From an uncultured Rhodospirillales bacterium (lineage in GTDB: Bacteria > Pseudomonadota > Alphaproteobacteria > CAAGCB01 > CAG-977), in contig CACYSU010000018.1 of NCBI GenBank assembly GCA_902777205.1, positions 1-40,414 of the forward strand: a stretch of DNA of 40,414 bases. The letters are read 5' to 3'. Positions 19,259 to 28,550 of the stretch are shown here, one piece after another. A program made the translations under genes and the position numbers. Each line of letters begins with the position of its first letter. Position 1 is the first letter of the stretch. The notes under the pieces are model-generated. The model saw only the letters and a list, made by a program, of their open reading frames with translations. It was not told the DNA's origin and did not search any database.

Positions 19259-21853
19259 ATGGTAAGCGAAGTTAAAACAGCAGAAGATTTAGAGGTCGTC
19301 ATCTCTAAAGCGCACGAAGCGCAGGCCGTTTATGCCACTTATACGCAGGAACAGGTCGATAAGATTTTCAGAGCGGTTTCTCTGGCCGCGAACAAAATGC
19401 GTATTCCCTTGGCGAAAATGGCCGTCGAGGAAACAGGCATGGGCGTCGTTGAAGACAAGGTGATCAAAAACCACTTCGCTTCCGAATACATTTATAACAA
19501 ATACCGCGATATGAAAACCTGCGGCATCATTAAAGAAGACAAGGCCAACGGCATCAAAAAAATCGCCGAACCCATCGGTGTGATCGCCGGCGTCGTCCCG
19601 ACGACGAACCCGACCTCCACCGCGATTTTCAAAACGCTGATCGCTTTGAAAACCCGCAACGCCATCGTCTTTTCGCCGCACCCGCGCGCCAAAAACAGCA
19701 CGATCGCCGCTGCGAAACTGTGTCTGGAAGCGGCCGTCAAAGCCGGCGCGCCCGAAGGCATCGTCGGTTGGATCGACGAACCGTCCATCGAATTGTCCGA
19801 TATGCTGATGAAACACCCCAAGGTGGACATCATTTTGGCCACCGGCGGCCCCGGCATGGTCAAAGCCGCTTACTCCTCCGGCAAACCCGCGCTGGGCGTC
19901 GGCCCCGGCAACACGCCCGCCGTCATTGACGAAACCGCCGACATCAAAATGGCCGTTTCCTCGATCCTGCTCAGCAAAACGTTCGACAACGGCATGATCT
20001 GCGCGTCCGAACAATCCATCATCGCCGTTTCCGACGTGTATGACGAAGTCAAAAACGAACTGAAATACCGCGGCGCCTACATCCTGAACGACGAAGAACG
20101 CGAAAAGGTCGCGGCCATCATCCTGACCCCGCGCGGCGTCAACCCCGCGATCGTCGGCCAGCCCGCGTACAAAATCGCCGCTTTGGCCGGTTTTGAAGTG
20201 CCCGAAGAATCCAAAGTTCTGGTCGGCGAAGTCGAAGACGTGACGACGGCCGAACCGTTCGCGCACGAAAAACTGTCGCCGGTTCTGGCTTTGTACCGCG
20301 CCGAAAACTTTGAAGACGCGGTGGAAAAGGCCTACACGCTGGTCGATCACGGCGGCGCCGGCCACACGTCCGTGCTGTACACCGACGAACGCAAGGAAGA
20401 CCGCATCAAAGCGTTCGGCAACAAGATCCACACGGGGCGCATTTTGATCAACACGCCCGCGGCGCAAGGCGCGATCGGCGATTTGTTCAACTTCAAACTG
20501 GAACCGACCCTGACGATCGGCTGCGGTTCGTGGGGCGGAAACGCCACCAGCGAAAACGTCGGCCCGAAACACTTGCTGAACATCAAAACCGTCGCAGAAA
20601 GGAGAGAAAATATGCTCTGGTTCAAAGTTCCGCCTAAAGTTTACTTCAAACGCGGGGCAATTGATCCGGCTCTGCGCGAATTGAAAGGCAAGAAAAAAGC
20701 GTTCATCGTCACCGACCGCTTCCTGTTCAACTCCGGTATGTCGAAAAAGATCACCGACGTGTTGGAAGAAATCGGCGTCGATTACCAGATTTTCTTCGAC
20801 GTGAAGCCCGATCCCGATCTGTCCACGATCAACAAGGCGTTCACGATGGTCAAAGCCTACGAACCCGACGTGTTCATTTCCATGGGCGGCGGTTCGCCGA
20901 TGGACGCGGCCAAGATCTTGTGGTTGATGTACGAACAGCCCGATGTCAAATTTGAAGACGTCGCCATGCGCTTTTTGGATATCCGCAAGAGAATTTGCGA
21001 TCTGCCCGCTTTGGGTCAGAAAGCCGACATGGTCGCCATTCCGACGACATCCGGCACGGGTTCCGAAGTCACGCCGTTCGCCGTTATCACGGACGACAAG
21101 ACGCACATCAAATACCCGATCGCCGACTATGCGCTGACCCCGACCATGGCCATCGTCGATCCGGATCTGGTTGACACCATGCCTCCCGGACTGTGCGCGG
21201 CCGGCGGTATCGACGCTTTGGTTCACGCCGTCGAAGCCTATGTTTCCATTATGGCGACGAACTTCACGAACTCCATGGCTTTGGAAGCCGCGAAAAAGGT
21301 GTTCAAATACCTGCCGCGTTCCTACCACGAAGGCAAAAACGACCCGTTGGCGCGTGAAAAAATGCACTACGCCGCGACGTTGGCCGGTATGGCGTTCGCG
21401 AACGCGTTCCTGGGACTGTGCCATTCCATGGCGCACAAACTGGGCGCCATGTACAACGTGCCGCACGGCATCGCCAACGCGTTGCTGATTTGTCAGGTCA
21501 TCCGTTTCAACGCGGCTGACGCGCCGGCGAAACAGGCCGCTTTCGCGCAGTACAAATACCCGAACGCGAAGGAAAAATACGGCCAAATCGCCAACCAGCT
21601 GAAACTGGGCGGCAAGAATGACGACGAAAAGCTGGAATTGCTGATCAACGCCATTCAGGGTCTGAAAAAAGAAATCAACATTCCGCTGTCGATCCGTGAA
21701 TACGGTATTCCGGAAAAAGAATTCTTTGACAGACTGGACGAACTGACCGAAATGGCGTTCGACGACCAGTGCACGGGCGCGAACCCGCGTTACCCCTTGA
21801 TGAAAGAAATCAAGGAACTGTACATCAAAGCTTATGAAGGCATTACTGATTAA
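19259..21853 (+). CDS. adhE: Bifunctional acetaldehyde-CoA/alcohol dehydrogenase AdhE
   Basis: Reduces acetyl-CoA to acetaldehyde and then ethanol, regenerating NAD+ in fermentation; AdhE forms long cytosolic filaments (spirosomes). The 864-residue protein has an N-terminal aldehyde dehydrogenase (about 1-440, catalytic Cys248 in [16 protein letters not shown] at 216-222) and a C-terminal iron-dependent alcohol dehydrogenase (about 452-864). The latter shows [44 protein letters not shown] and VPHGIANA, which supply the NAD and iron sites. The ATG at 19259 has AAGGTAAGGAC upstream. A Rex operator covers its start site. Oddly, an excellent ribosome binding site and in-frame ATG sit at the domain junction. 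Confidence 0.97.
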   Translation: MVSEVKTAEDLEVVISKAHEAQAVYATYTQEQVDKIFRAVSLAANKMRIPLAKMAVEETGMGVVEDKVIKNHFASEYIYNKYRDMKTCGIIKEDKANGIKKIAEPIGVIAGVVPTTNPTSTAIFKTLIALKTRNAIVFSPHPRAKNSTIAAAKLCLEAAVKAGAPEGIVGWIDEPSIELSDMLMKHPKVDIILATGGPGMVKAAYSSGKPALGVGPGNTPAVIDETADIKMAVSSILLSKTFDNGMICASEQSIIAVSDVYDEVKNELKYRGAYILNDEEREKVAAIILTPRGVNPAIVGQPAYKIAALAGFEVPEESKVLVGEVEDVTTAEPFAHEKLSPVLALYRAENFEDAVEKAYTLVDHGGAGHTSVLYTDERKEDRIKAFGNKIHTGRILINTPAAQGAIGDLFNFKLEPTLTIGCGSWGGNATSENVGPKHLLNIKTVAERRENMLWFKVPPKVYFKRGAIDPALRELKGKKKAFIVTDRFLFNSGMSKKITDVLEEIGVDYQIFFDVKPDPDLSTINKAFTMVKAYEPDVFISMGGGSPMDAAKILWLMYEQPDVKFEDVAMRFLDIRKRICDLPALGQKADMVAIPTTSGTGSEVTPFAVITDDKTHIKYPIADYALTPTMAIVDPDLVDTMPPGLCAAGGIDALVHAVEAYVSIMATNFTNSMALEAAKKVFKYLPRSYHEGKNDPLAREKMHYAATLAGMAFANAFLGLCHSMAHKLGAMYNVPHGIANALLICQVIRFNAADAPAKQAAFAQYKYPNAKEKYGQIANQLKLGGKNDDEKLELLINAIQGLKKEINIPLSIREYGIPEKEFFDRLDELTEMAFDDQCTGANPRYPLMKEIKELYIKAYEGITD
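20598..20614 (+). promoter_or_regulatory. Internal ribosome binding site and in-frame ATG at the AdhE domain junction
   Basis: AAAGGAGAG (20598-20606) lies five bases before an in-frame ATG (20612-20614), codon 452. The Shine-Dalgarno is written by adjacent AGG and AGA arginine codons, where most arginines in the neighbouring genes use CGN. Initiation here would give a 413-residue protein that is exactly the alcohol dehydrogenase domain ([15 protein letters not shown] onward). Confidence 0.55.
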
Positions 21854-21878
21854 CCCCTTTACAGATGCTTTCAAGGGA

Positions 21879-21911
21879 ACGGGCTTCGGTTTAAACGCCG
21901 AAGCCCGTTTT
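21879..21911 (+). terminator. Rho-independent terminator of adhE
   Basis: ACGGGCTTCGG, loop TTTAAACG, CCGAAGCCCGT then TTT: an 11-base-pair perfect stem 25 bases past the adhE stop. Confidence 0.85.
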
Positions 21912-22146
21912 CGTATGGCCGGCCGCCGCGCGCATAACGGCGGGGGCGGGAAAGTCGGAAGCCCGAACGGGGAAGAGCGGCAGGGGCAAGGGCGGGAACA
22001 GAGATGCGGGGCGACGGCAAGCGGCCGCGGCGCGGGGCGTGTGCGGGAATAAGCGACGGAAAAAAAGAGGGGAAAACGGACGCGCGAAACGGACGGCGGC
22101 GGTCTGAAAACGGCGGGCGGGAAGAAAAAAAGCCGGAACGGGAAAG
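21912..22146. other. Purine-rich intergenic stretch, no gene seen
   Basis: The plus strand is nearly all G and A from about 21950 to 22140, with few pyrimidines. No frame has a ribosome binding site or recognisable product. Read from the minus strand, as the 3' trailer of the hydrolase gene ending at 22147, the RNA would be C-rich and G-poor, the composition of Rho loading sites. Confidence 0.5.
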
Positions 22147-22983
22147 CTATTTCGTTTCGGCGTATTTGTTCAAAAACCGCAGCAAAACGTCTTTGGCGTG
22201 TTCGTTGTTCAACGCGCGGATATGGCCGCCCTTGGCGACGATTTCCAATTCCTTGGGCTGTACGGCTTTGGCGTACAGGCGGCGCGTGTGGTCGGGCGGG
22301 ACGACGATGTCGTCTTCGGTCGTTAAAAACAGTTTCGGCACGGTGATTTTCGTGACGTTCCCCTCGGCGTCGTTTTCGGGCACCAGAAACGACAGCGGGT
22401 ATTGGAACGGCCACAGCAGCCAGACTTGCGCGACCTTTTCCCGCGCGATGCGGCGGGCTTTGGCAAAGGCGCTGTCGATCACGACGCCGGCGATTTTGTT
22501 TTGCAGAGGCGATTTCGCGACGGCCGAAACGGCGATGGCCGCGCCGATGCTTTGCCCGAAAACGAACAGCGGCGTGTCCGGATCCGTTTCAACCAGATGC
22601 GCGATCGCGGCCTGCGCGTCCTTTTCCGCGCCCGACAGGCTGACCGATCCGTCCGATTCGCCGAACCCGCGGTAATCCAACGCGATCAGGTTGTATCCGT
22701 ACAGCACCAGCCACACAACGCTGAACGTGTGCGTCGATATGTTTTCCGCGTTGCCGTGCAGGTACAGGATGTTCGCTTTGGCCGGACAGGGTGCCGCGCC
22801 GTCGCAATACGCCGGAATGCGCCACGCGTTCAGCCGGATGCCGTCGGCGGAATCCAGATAAAAATCATCGTAAGGCAACCCCAGTCTGGACGGGCGCAGA
22901 AAGATTTCCTTTTCCGGATGGAACAACAGCCCCGAACAGCCGGAAAGCACGAACGTCAGGACGAAAAGGATCAGTTTTTTCAT
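22147..22983 (-). CDS. Alpha/beta-hydrolase lipoprotein
   Basis: A 278-residue serine hydrolase with a lipoprotein signal (lipobox LSGC, Cys16), so it is probably anchored in the envelope. The oxyanion region LYLHGNAENI (74-83), ALDYRGFGESDG (101-112) and the nucleophile Ser145 in GQSIGAAIA are clear. TTEDDIVVPP supplies the acid and GGHIRALN the catalytic histidine. This is the BEM46/YqiK-like hydrolase type, whose substrates are mostly unknown. Its start overlaps the stop of the OmpA-like lipoprotein gene (ATGA), so the two form an operon. Confidence 0.9.
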   Translation of the reverse strand: MKKLILFVLTFVLSGCSGLLFHPEKEIFLRPSRLGLPYDDFYLDSADGIRLNAWRIPAYCDGAAPCPAKANILYLHGNAENISTHTFSVVWLVLYGYNLIALDYRGFGESDGSVSLSGAEKDAQAAIAHLVETDPDTPLFVFGQSIGAAIAVSAVAKSPLQNKIAGVVIDSAFAKARRIAREKVAQVWLLWPFQYPLSFLVPENDAEGNVTKITVPKLFLTTEDDIVVPPDHTRRLYAKAVQPKELEIVAKGGHIRALNNEHAKDVLLRFLNKYAETK

Positions 22984-23531
22984 TTAACAAAAGTCGGCGT
23001 CAACACGATGACAACGCGATCGACACCCGATTCCCCCGCGACCGTTTTTTCATCGCCGCGCCCTTCGACCCACAGGCGGACGGGGGCGATTTTTGCATTT
23101 TCTTTCAATACGTTGGCGACGGCCGCCGCGCGCTTTTCACTCAGCAGACGGCAGGTGGCCGGTTTCAAACCGAACACGCGTCCGGTCACGCTGATCCGCG
23201 TTTTGGCGTAGGACGCCAGAACGGGCGCGACCTTTTTCAACGCCTCTTGCGCCGTCAAAGCGGGTTGATAGGCGTTTTCGGCGAACACGTCCGTGCCGGA
23301 AAACACCATGGCCAATATGTTGCCGTGGCGCGTCAATGTAAACGGCGTTCCGGCCAAAGCCGTCCGCAATTCGTTTTCCTGCGCCGTCATGTAATCCGCC
23401 GTCGTTTTCGGACGGGCGGGAACGGTTTGAACCGCCGTTTCGGGGGCGGGGAGGGCGTCCGTCCGATCGGCGGGGGACGCGGCGCACGCCGACAGGGTCA
23501 AGGGCAAAATCAACAGGGAAAGACGGTTCAT
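22980..23531 (-). CDS. OmpA-C-like lipoprotein with degenerate peptidoglycan-binding site
   Basis: A 183-residue protein with a lipoprotein signal (LTLSAC) and a C-terminal domain that resembles OmpA/MotB: a beta strand ending VFSGTDVFAENAY, then LKKVAPVLASYAKTRISVTGRV, LLSEKRAAAVANVL and VEGRGDE. The usual TDxxG aspartate that holds diaminopimelate is not in place (ISVTGRVFG), though the SEKRAAAV arginine is. It may therefore bind peptidoglycan weakly or not at all. I start at ATG 23531, which has AGGAG at proper spacing. Confidence 0.72.
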   Translation of the reverse strand: MNRLSLLILPLTLSACAASPADRTDALPAPETAVQTVPARPKTTADYMTAQENELRTALAGTPFTLTRHGNILAMVFSGTDVFAENAYQPALTAQEALKKVAPVLASYAKTRISVTGRVFGLKPATCRLLSEKRAAAVANVLKENAKIAPVRLWVEGRGDEKTVAGESGVDRVVIVLTPTFVK

Positions 23532-23562
23532 GGTCAACTCCTTTTAATGACGGCTCTTTTCT

Positions 23563-23568
23563 ATCATA
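23563..23568 (-). promoter_or_regulatory. -10 box for the lipoprotein operon
   Basis: On the minus strand GGGTATGAT places TATGAT about 30 bases ahead of the OmpA-like start codon. No strong -35 is visible 16-18 bases upstream. Confidence 0.4.
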
Positions 23569-23618
23569 CCCGATCGCGGCTTAAAACGTGACGAAAAAAT
23601 GCGCCCGCCCGTTTTTTT

Positions 23619-25385
23619 TTAAAAAGCCGGCAATCCGGAATAAAACAGTCGGAAGTCACCTTGAGTCAGCCGTTTGATGTACATTTTCACCGACGGCGCG
23701 AACCCTTTGCGCAGCGAAACCGCCGCGTCGGAATCCAGCAGGCCGAGCAGCATTTCAATTCTGGACGGGACGGCAGGATATTCGACAACCGGCGCGTTTT
23801 CGGGCAATCCCGCCATTTGAACGGCGGCGGCGACCGCGTCGGCCAATCCGCCCGTTTCGTCGATCAGCCGGTTCGCTTTCGCCCGCACGCCGGTAAACAC
23901 CCTGCCGCGCGCGACGGCGTCGGTTTCGGCGGGGGTGAAGCCGCGGCGGTCGGCGACTTTGGCGGTGAAATCGCTGTAAACCCTGTCCAGCGATTCGTTG
24001 AAGTATTTCCTTTGCGGCGGGGTGAAATCCCGCGCGGCGGAAAACATGGACGCGTTTTCCCCCGTTTGGATCAGTCCGACGGACACGTCCAGCTTTTTCA
24101 GCAGGTCTTTGAACACCAGCTTGCCGCCGAAAACGCCGATCGACCCCGTCAGGGTCGCGGGGTCGGCGAACACCCGATCGCAGCCCAGCGATGCGAAATA
24201 CCCGCCCGACGCCGCCGTTCCGGCCATACTGCACACGACGGGTTTTTGCGAAACGGTTTTGACGTATTCGATTTCCCGCCGCATCGCGTCCGACGGCGTG
24301 TATCCGCCCCCCGGCGAATCCAAGCGGATGACGATCGCTTTGACCGTTTCGTCGTCCGCGGCGTCGCGCAGTTGTTCGCTGAACGTCGAAAATCCCAAAA
24401 TCGAACGGTAGGCGTCGCCGCCGAAAACGGACGGGCCGGACTGGATGATCCCGACCGCCGGAATTAAAGCGACGACGGGCGTTTTTTTGCCGGCTTGCGG
24501 ATACGTCGCCGCCGCGTAGTCGAACAGATCGACGATGTCGGCGTCGCGTTCTTTCAATTCGCGTTCCAAAACGTCGGCGTATTCCACCTTGTCAATCAAT
24601 TTCATTTCCAGCGCCTGCTGCGCGAAATAGGGACCGGAAGTCAGGATTTTCCGCACTCGCGCGGGATCGGCGAACGGACGGTCGGCCGCGATGTCCGCCG
24701 CCATGACATCCAGAAAGTCGTTGAAAACGGCGGTCAGGTTTTCGCGTTCGGCGTCGGACATTTTTTCGGCGCTGAGGCTGTCCGCCCCCGTTTTGTATTC
24801 GTGGCGCGCGGAAAAGGACGGTTTGATTCCGACTTTTTCCAACGCTTTTTTCAAATAGGGCGTTTCGACGGCGATGCCCGCGACGCCGACTTCGCCCCCC
24901 GGCTGAATCCGGATCTCGTCAAACGCGGACGCCAGATAATACATACTCAGCCCGCCGCCCAGTTCGCCGATCGTCGGAGCGTAAAAAACGGTTTTCTTGC
25001 CGGCCTTTTTAAACCGTTTCACGGCGGCGCGAATCTCTTGCGTCTGCGCTATGGTCAGAGGCATTTGCGTCATGTACGCAACCAATCCGGAAATCGCCGG
25101 ATCGTCCGCCGCGCGGTTCAATCCGGAAACGACATCCCAAACGGTCGGCGGATTGCCGAACGTCAGCGACCCGATGAAATCGTCGGGGCGCGTTTCGTAC
25201 AGGGCGTCTTCCAATCCCAAACGCAAAACCGTTCCCTGTTCAAAGGACGTTTTCGATCCGCCGGTCATCCGGTAAAGGCAGAAAGCCGCCGTCAAAGTCG
25301 CAACAAGGCCGGTGACATAAAAGAAAACGTCAAAAAAACGCCGGATTCTTTTAAAAAAAGAAAAACCAGAGGAGGAAAAAGACAT
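23619..25385 (-). CDS. sppA: Signal peptide peptidase SppA, 67-kDa type
   Basis: A membrane-bound serine protease that degrades cleaved signal peptides in the periplasm. The 588-residue protein has one N-terminal membrane segment (about 18-38) and two tandem protease halves. The catalytic lysine is Lys198 in RHEYKTGADSLSAEKMS in the first half, and the nucleophile is Ser393 in GTAASGGYFASLGCDR in the second, matching the Lys/Ser dyad of the E. coli enzyme. RLDSPGGGYTPSD is also conserved. I start at ATG 25385, six bases after AAGGA; an in-frame TTG at 25391 lacks spacing. It follows aroC by nine bases. Confidence 0.94.
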   Translation of the reverse strand: MSFSSSGFSFFKRIRRFFDVFFYVTGLVATLTAAFCLYRMTGGSKTSFEQGTVLRLGLEDALYETRPDDFIGSLTFGNPPTVWDVVSGLNRAADDPAISGLVAYMTQMPLTIAQTQEIRAAVKRFKKAGKKTVFYAPTIGELGGGLSMYYLASAFDEIRIQPGGEVGVAGIAVETPYLKKALEKVGIKPSFSARHEYKTGADSLSAEKMSDAERENLTAVFNDFLDVMAADIAADRPFADPARVRKILTSGPYFAQQALEMKLIDKVEYADVLERELKERDADIVDLFDYAAATYPQAGKKTPVVALIPAVGIIQSGPSVFGGDAYRSILGFSTFSEQLRDAADDETVKAIVIRLDSPGGGYTPSDAMRREIEYVKTVSQKPVVCSMAGTAASGGYFASLGCDRVFADPATLTGSIGVFGGKLVFKDLLKKLDVSVGLIQTGENASMFSAARDFTPPQRKYFNESLDRVYSDFTAKVADRRGFTPAETDAVARGRVFTGVRAKANRLIDETGGLADAVAAAVQMAGLPENAPVVEYPAVPSRIEMLLGLLDSDAAVSLRKGFAPSVKMYIKRLTQGDFRLFYSGLPAF

Positions 25386-25394
25386 ATTCAATCC

Positions 25395-26474
25395 TTACAC
25401 GGTGTATTGGGCGCGCAGGCGCAACAGGTGGTCGGCCAGAACGCAGGCGGTCATTGCTTCGGCGACGGGGACGGCGCGGATGCCGACGCACGGATCGTGC
25501 CGTCCGGTTGTTTGAATGACGGTCGCGCGGCCGTCCGCCGAAACGGTTTTCAGCGGCGACGCGACGGACGGCGTCGGTTTGACGGCGATGCGGGCAATGA
25601 TCGGTTGACCCGTGGACAGGCCGCCCAAAATCCCCCCCGCGTGGTTTGACAGGAAAACGGTGCCGTTCGCCGATTCCGTCATTTCATCGGCGTTTTGGCG
25701 GCCGGTCGATCGGGCGGCGGCGAATCCGTCGCCGATTTCGACACCTTTGACCGCGTTGATGCTCATCAAAGCTTTGGCCAGATCGGCGTCCAGCCGGTCG
25801 TAAACGGGTTCGCCCAATCCCGCGGGGAATCCGGCCGCCCTGATTTCGATGATTGCGCCGACGGAATCGTTTGCCGCCCGCGCGTCGTCAATAACCTTTT
25901 CAAAGCGGGAAACGGCATCGGAATCGGGGCAGAACAAGGCGTTGTTGTTGATTTCCGCGGCGTTCCACACGTCCGTTTTTTCCGAACCGACTTGGATTAA
26001 TCCGGCGGTGATGTCGAACGGCGAATTTAAAAAGTGTCGCAATACCTTGACAGCCAAAGCCCCCGCCGCGACGCGCAAAGCCGTTTCACGGGCGGACGAC
26101 CGGCCGCCGCCGCGGTAATCGCGGTTGCCGTATTTCAAAAAATAGGGATAGTCGGCGTGCGCGGGACGGAATTTTTGCGCGATTTCGGAATAATCTGCCG
26201 AACGGTGGTCCGCATTTTCGATCAACAGCCCGATCGGTGTTCCGGTGGTCATTCCGTTAAAAACGCCGGACAGGATTTGAACGGCGTCTTTTTCATTACG
26301 TTGCGTGGTAAAGCGCGACCGCCCCGGCCGACGGCGGTCAAGGGCGGTCTGAATATCGTTTTCCTGCAACGGGATGTTGGCGGGAACGCCTTCGACAACG
26401 CAACCGATCGCCGCCCCGTGGCTTTCGCCGAAAGTCGTAAAGCGGAAGATTTCGCCGAAACCGTTCCCAGTCAT
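25395..26474 (-). CDS. aroC: Chorismate synthase
   Basis: Last step of the shikimate pathway: 5-enolpyruvylshikimate 3-phosphate to chorismate, with reduced FMN. The 359-residue length and motifs are standard: [18 protein letters not shown] with catalytic His19, [47 protein letters not shown] and [18 protein letters not shown]. The ATG at 26474 lies three bases after the fabI stop, so translation is probably coupled. It sits in the order fabI-aroC-sppA. Confidence 0.97.
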   Translation of the reverse strand: MTGNGFGEIFRFTTFGESHGAAIGCVVEGVPANIPLQENDIQTALDRRRPGRSRFTTQRNEKDAVQILSGVFNGMTTGTPIGLLIENADHRSADYSEIAQKFRPAHADYPYFLKYGNRDYRGGGRSSARETALRVAAGALAVKVLRHFLNSPFDITAGLIQVGSEKTDVWNAAEINNNALFCPDSDAVSRFEKVIDDARAANDSVGAIIEIRAAGFPAGLGEPVYDRLDADLAKALMSINAVKGVEIGDGFAAARSTGRQNADEMTESANGTVFLSNHAGGILGGLSTGQPIIARIAVKPTPSVASPLKTVSADGRATVIQTTGRHDPCVGIRAVPVAEAMTACVLADHLLRLRAQYTV

Positions 26475-26477
26475 CCT

Positions 26478-27311
26478 TTATCCTTTTTTCGCCACGCCGG
26501 CCAGCAATTCGGACATTTCGTGCGCGTATTCGGGATTCATCATGCCGATCGTGTTGTATCCGGCGTCAACGTGCAGCACTTCGCCGGTCACGCCGCTGGC
26601 CAGATCGCTGAGCAGATAGACCGTGCTTTTGCCGACTTCGTCCTGCGTGACGTTGCGGTGCAGGGGGGCGTTGTATTCGTTCCAGTTCAGGATCAGGCGG
26701 AAATCGCTGACGCCCGACGCGGCCAGCGTTTTAATGGGGCCGGCGGAAATGGCGTTGACGCGGATGCCCTGCGCGCCCAGATCGCGCGCCAGATAACGGA
26801 CGGACGCTTCCAAAGCGGCTTTGGCGACGCCCATGACGTTGTAGTTCGGCAGAACCTTTTCGGAACCGTAGTAGGTCATGGTGACAAAGCTGGCGCCCGG
26901 ATTGGCGATTTCGGCGGCGCGGCGGCAGATGTCCGTGAACGAATAGCACGAAATGTGCATCGAATTCAAAAAGTTGCCCAGCGTCGTGTCGCAATAGCGG
27001 CCTTTCAGTTCGTTTTTATCGGAAAACGCGACGGCGTGGACGATGAAGTCGATCGCCCCCCATTCCTTTTTCAGGGTATCGAACAACGCGTCCAACGTTT
27101 CCTCTTTCGTCACGTCGCAGGGCAGAACCATGTCTTCGCCCAAAGAGGCCGCCAACGGACGGACACGCTTTTCCAACGCTTCGCCCTGATATGTGAAAGC
27201 CAGTTTTGCGCCGTGATTGTGCAATTCGGAAGCGATTCCCCAAGCGATCGACTTGTCGTTCGCCAATCCCAGAATCAGCCCTTTTTTGCCTGCCATCAAA
27301 CCTGTTGTCAT
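26478..27311 (-). CDS. fabI: Enoyl-[acyl-carrier-protein] reductase (NADH), FabI
   Basis: Reduces the trans-2-enoyl-ACP double bond in each fatty-acid elongation cycle. The 277-residue short-chain dehydrogenase has the FabI nucleotide signature GLANDKSIAWGIA (15-27), the catalytic tyrosines and lysine in YYGSEKVLPNYNVMGVAK, and SAGPIKTLAASGV. The order and spacing match the E. coli enzyme, including its substrate-binding loop. GAGAGG lies six bases before ATG 27311. It leads the fabI-aroC-sppA operon. Confidence 0.97.
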   Translation of the reverse strand: MTTGLMAGKKGLILGLANDKSIAWGIASELHNHGAKLAFTYQGEALEKRVRPLAASLGEDMVLPCDVTKEETLDALFDTLKKEWGAIDFIVHAVAFSDKNELKGRYCDTTLGNFLNSMHISCYSFTDICRRAAEIANPGASFVTMTYYGSEKVLPNYNVMGVAKAALEASVRYLARDLGAQGIRVNAISAGPIKTLAASGVSDFRLILNWNEYNAPLHRNVTQDEVGKSTVYLLSDLASGVTGEVLHVDAGYNTIGMMNPEYAHEMSELLAGVAKKG

Positions 27312-27408
27312 AAAAAACCTCTCCGAAAGATTAAATGTTTTGTCTGGAAAAAGAGGAATAACACAAAAAAAAACGGATGAAAAGCTTAATCGGTCGATTG
27401 AACTTTTT

Positions 27409-28380
27409 TTATCCCAAGCCCGCTTTCGCCCTCGGATCCTGCGCGGCGGGCTTCCATTCCCGCATGAACTGCGCCAGATCGGCGTCCGGTTTTTCCGGCA
27501 GGACGATGTACAGCTTGACCAGCAGGTCGCCCGTTTTCGTTTGCGTTTTGATGCCTTTGCCGCGCAGACGCAGGGTCGATCCCGAATTGGAATTGGCCGG
27601 AATGCTCAGCGCGACCTTGCCTTCCAGCGTCGGGATGGTGACTTTTCCGCCCAGCACGGCTTCCTGCAATGTCACGGGGACATCCAGCAGGATGTCGTCG
27701 CCCGACCGCGTGAAATACGGATGCGGCTGAACCTGAATACGGATCAGCGCGTCGCCGTTCGCACCGCCGCCGACGCCGGCCGCGCCTTGTCCTTTCAGGC
27801 GCAGAACCGTCTGGTCGTTCGTGCCGGCGGGAATTTTGACGTTCAGCACTTTGCCGTTGGGCAACCGGATTTCCTTTTCCCGCCCCACCGCGGCGTCCAA
27901 AAACGAAACGGTCAGGTCGTAATTGACGTTTTCCCCCTGTGATTTGCGCGCGCGGCCTTTCATATTGGCGAAAAAGTCTTCGCCTGCGCCCGCGCCGTCG
28001 AACATCGAACTGAAGAAATCAAAGCCGGAGCGTTTGCGTCCGCCCGCGCCCTGCGCGCCGCCGAAATCGAAATTGAACCCCTCGAACCCGCCGCCGGCGC
28101 GCCGCCCCTGATACGGGTTGCCGCCGCCGAAACCGCCAAAGCCGTAACCGGGGCGTTCCTTGCCGTTTTCGTCGATTTCGCCCGCGTCGAAACGCTTGCG
28201 CTTTTCGGGGTCGGAAAGAATGTCGTAAGCGGCCGAAATCTCTTTGAATTTATCTTCGGCCTTCGGGTCGTCGGGGTTCAAATCGGGGTGCATCTTGCGC
28301 GCCAGTTTGCGGTAGGCCTGCTTGATTTCATCCTGCGAAGCCGTTTGGGAAACACCTAAAAGAGTATAAGGATTAGCCAT
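27409..28380 (-). CDS. CbpA-like DnaJ co-chaperone without zinc domain
   Basis: A 323-residue J-domain protein that stimulates DnaK. The J domain (1-70) has NPYTLLGV and the HPD tripeptide at 31-33. A glycine/phenylalanine-rich linker follows (about 78-110). The two C-terminal substrate-binding beta domains are seen as VNYDLTVSFLDAAVGREKEI and ILLDVPVTLQEAVLGGKVTIPT. The four CxxCxGxG zinc repeats of DnaJ proper are absent, as in CbpA. It is 97 bases upstream of fabI with its own promoter. Confidence 0.92.
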   Translation of the reverse strand: MANPYTLLGVSQTASQDEIKQAYRKLARKMHPDLNPDDPKAEDKFKEISAAYDILSDPEKRKRFDAGEIDENGKERPGYGFGGFGGGNPYQGRRAGGGFEGFNFDFGGAQGAGGRKRSGFDFFSSMFDGAGAGEDFFANMKGRARKSQGENVNYDLTVSFLDAAVGREKEIRLPNGKVLNVKIPAGTNDQTVLRLKGQGAAGVGGGANGDALIRIQVQPHPYFTRSGDDILLDVPVTLQEAVLGGKVTIPTLEGKVALSIPANSNSGSTLRLRGKGIKTQTKTGDLLVKLYIVLPEKPDADLAQFMREWKPAAQDPRAKAGLG

Positions 28381-28413
28381 TTTCTTCTGCCGTCAATTAA
28401 AATCGCTAGCTAT

Positions 28414-28443
28414 AAAATAAAGTCGCGCGGGCGTTCAGGCAAG
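28414..28443 (-). promoter_or_regulatory. Promoter of the CbpA-like gene, possibly heat-shock type
   Basis: On the minus strand TTGCCT (complement of 28437-28442), 17 bases, TATTTT (complement of 28414-28419). The -35 reads CTTG, and a TTTATTTT stretch follows at the spacing of the alphaproteobacterial RpoH consensus (CTTG, 17-18 bases, CYTATnT), though the leading C and final G do not match. It fits a vegetative promoter about equally well. Confidence 0.4.
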
Positions 28444-28550
28444 CCATTAAAACGTTTTTTTTGAAATTTTTTTCGGATTTTAAGTTTCCAATGCGCGCGC
28501 GGTTTTGGTATAGTAAAACGCTTTTGTGTTTTTATGGGGAAGCTTGCGCC

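Noticed and set aside
19289-22414. A 1041-codon open frame on the minus strand opposite adhE
   Set aside because: Antisense to a certain gene. Its length reflects avoidance of TTA, CTA and TCA codons in adhE; the product shows no recognisable domain.
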